Of a stretch of 64,000 bases of DNA, positions 63,103-64,000 are shown piece after piece (the stretch's first letter is position 1; the number at the start of each line of letters is the position of its first letter). This stretch comes from Chromobotia macracanthus. Its lineage: Eukaryota; Chordata; Actinopteri; Cypriniformes; Botiidae. Where the stretch lies: assembly GCA_036877525.1 (NCBI GenBank), contig JAZGTH010000072.1, positions 1,054,001 through 1,118,000 on the forward strand, read 5' to 3'. The notes below the pieces were generated by a model. The model was not told where the DNA came from, ran no database searches, and saw only the letters and a list, made by a program, of their open reading frames with translations. The translations under genes and the position numbers were made by a program.

Positions 63103-63724
63103 TATAGAGAGAAAGAGAGGGCAGGATATACAAGTAAGGGGTGTTACAGCTAATTTCGGTCACTTCTATGTGAAGTAGTCATCACCAGCAGAGACATGGT
63201 AAAGGCCGCATTCTCTATGGATAGCCATGTCACACACATACATTTCAGAAACTACCATATACATACACAAACCTACAGTGCAACAAAGCCTTTTAAAGTA
63301 CACAGGATGAAATAATTAAATGCCATATAAACACACACACACACACACTTTTCTCAGGGTATGTTTTCATACACAAAAGAACACTTACAAATGAGTTTCC
63401 ATTTGTTAACATTAGTTAACTATCTTAGGTAACATGAACTAACAATGGGCAACAACTAACTGAGCTGGTCCGATCTCAGCACTTGACAGCAGGTTGCATG
63501 TGTATCTGCAAGTCCCTGCTGATTCTCACCAAAAAGGAAAGAATCAGATTATGTATGACGTAATCAGATTATACGCTTCAGATTCAAGATTCTGTGTTTG
63601 TTACAACAGAAGAAAACTCTGTCTGAACCAAAACACACTTCCTGCAGATGTTGTTGCTCTGCTAAATTAATGATGCATTCATGAATATTTACACGTTTGA
63701 GAGATGTTAGCAATATATCTTTTT

Positions 63725-63736
63725 CAGGGGGCGCTA
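63725..63736 (+). promoter_or_regulatory. Partial CTCF-like core
   Basis: CAGGGGGCGCTA matches the 3' part of the extended CTCF motif, but the CCA on its left is replaced by T-rich sequence. Weak on its own. Confidence 0.2.
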
Positions 63737-64000
63737 AAATTATTTATTATTTTAGAGATGAAAGAACACATACTTTGTGTACGTAATGCCCTAAAAAAAG
63801 ACTTCTGTTTCATAACCTGTTGTTTCCTGTTTCTGATGGAGGGAAAGTTACTCTGATCGTTACAATGACTCTGATTAATCAGCTATCAGGACAGAAAATA
63901 AGACATTAAACTTTATGTCTTCAGTATAGCATACCTTTCACAATATAAAGATAAATCTCATTACAAGAACATTCTACCAGGTACAGTTGGTATTGGAGGC

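Larger units (their letters stand above)
61191..64000. other. Noncoding DNA, locally very AT-rich
   Basis: A strongly AT-rich stretch at about 62100-62500 precedes the SINE tail at 62540; the TG array at 63042 and a partial CTCF-like core at 63725 follow. No coding signal. Confidence 0.5.

Overview
This window is vertebrate nuclear DNA, almost certainly from a teleost of the carp/zebrafish order (Cypriniformes). It is AT-rich and intron-split. It is dense in dinucleotide microsatellites and carries short interspersed elements with a fish-type 3' tail (TTTGGATAAAAGCATCTGCTAAA). It also carries non-autonomous DNA transposons of kinds familiar from cyprinid genomes: palindromic copies ending near TTAAAGG...CCTTTAA, hAT-like elements with TTTCTCAAC ends, and AGCTGGT-rich elements. 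There are no bacterial-type operons; nearly all short open frames are chance.

One protein-coding gene is supported: a Nogo-receptor family gene on the + strand whose sequence fits RTN4RL1 (NgR3) better than RTN4R or RTN4RL2. Two coding exons are visible, 44708-45159 and 46278-47159. Together they encode the end of the signal peptide, an LRRNT cap, eight leucine-rich repeats, an LRRCT cap, a basic histidine-rich stalk and a C-terminal GPI-anchor signal. The start codon lies in a separate upstream exon that I could not locate; the reading phase at the 44708 acceptor requires one. Position 1 to 44707 is therefore either a very long first intron or intron plus upstream intergenic DNA. The 3'UTR begins at 47160, with a plausible poly(A) signal near 49413.

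Layout: 1-1560 microsatellites; 1640-1905 a cluster of three REST/NRSF (RE1) sites, with two octamer motifs shortly after; 5.5-6.9 kb two palindromic DNA transposon copies; 7.0-7.7 kb a CpG-retaining segment; 8-44 kb noncoding DNA with SINEs, MITEs, simple repeats and another CpG cluster at 38.4-38.9 kb; 44.7-47.2 kb the coding exons; 47.2-64 kb 3'UTR and downstream noncoding DNA with a SINE, a DNA transposon, a CpG cluster (55.7 kb), long CA/TG arrays and a 4 x 20 bp minisatellite.

The most interesting signal is the three same-strand RE1 sites within 260 bp, two of which sit in recognisably duplicated sequence. REST silences neuronal genes outside neurons, and RTN4RL1 is neuronal, so the array is a candidate control element for this gene. 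In mammals the REST-regulated miR-212/132 locus lies upstream of RTN4RL1, so a neighbour is an alternative target. Second is an intron that splits LRR5, where mammalian RTN4RL1 has an uninterrupted exon; this intron carries a MITE whose family has at least four other copies in the window.
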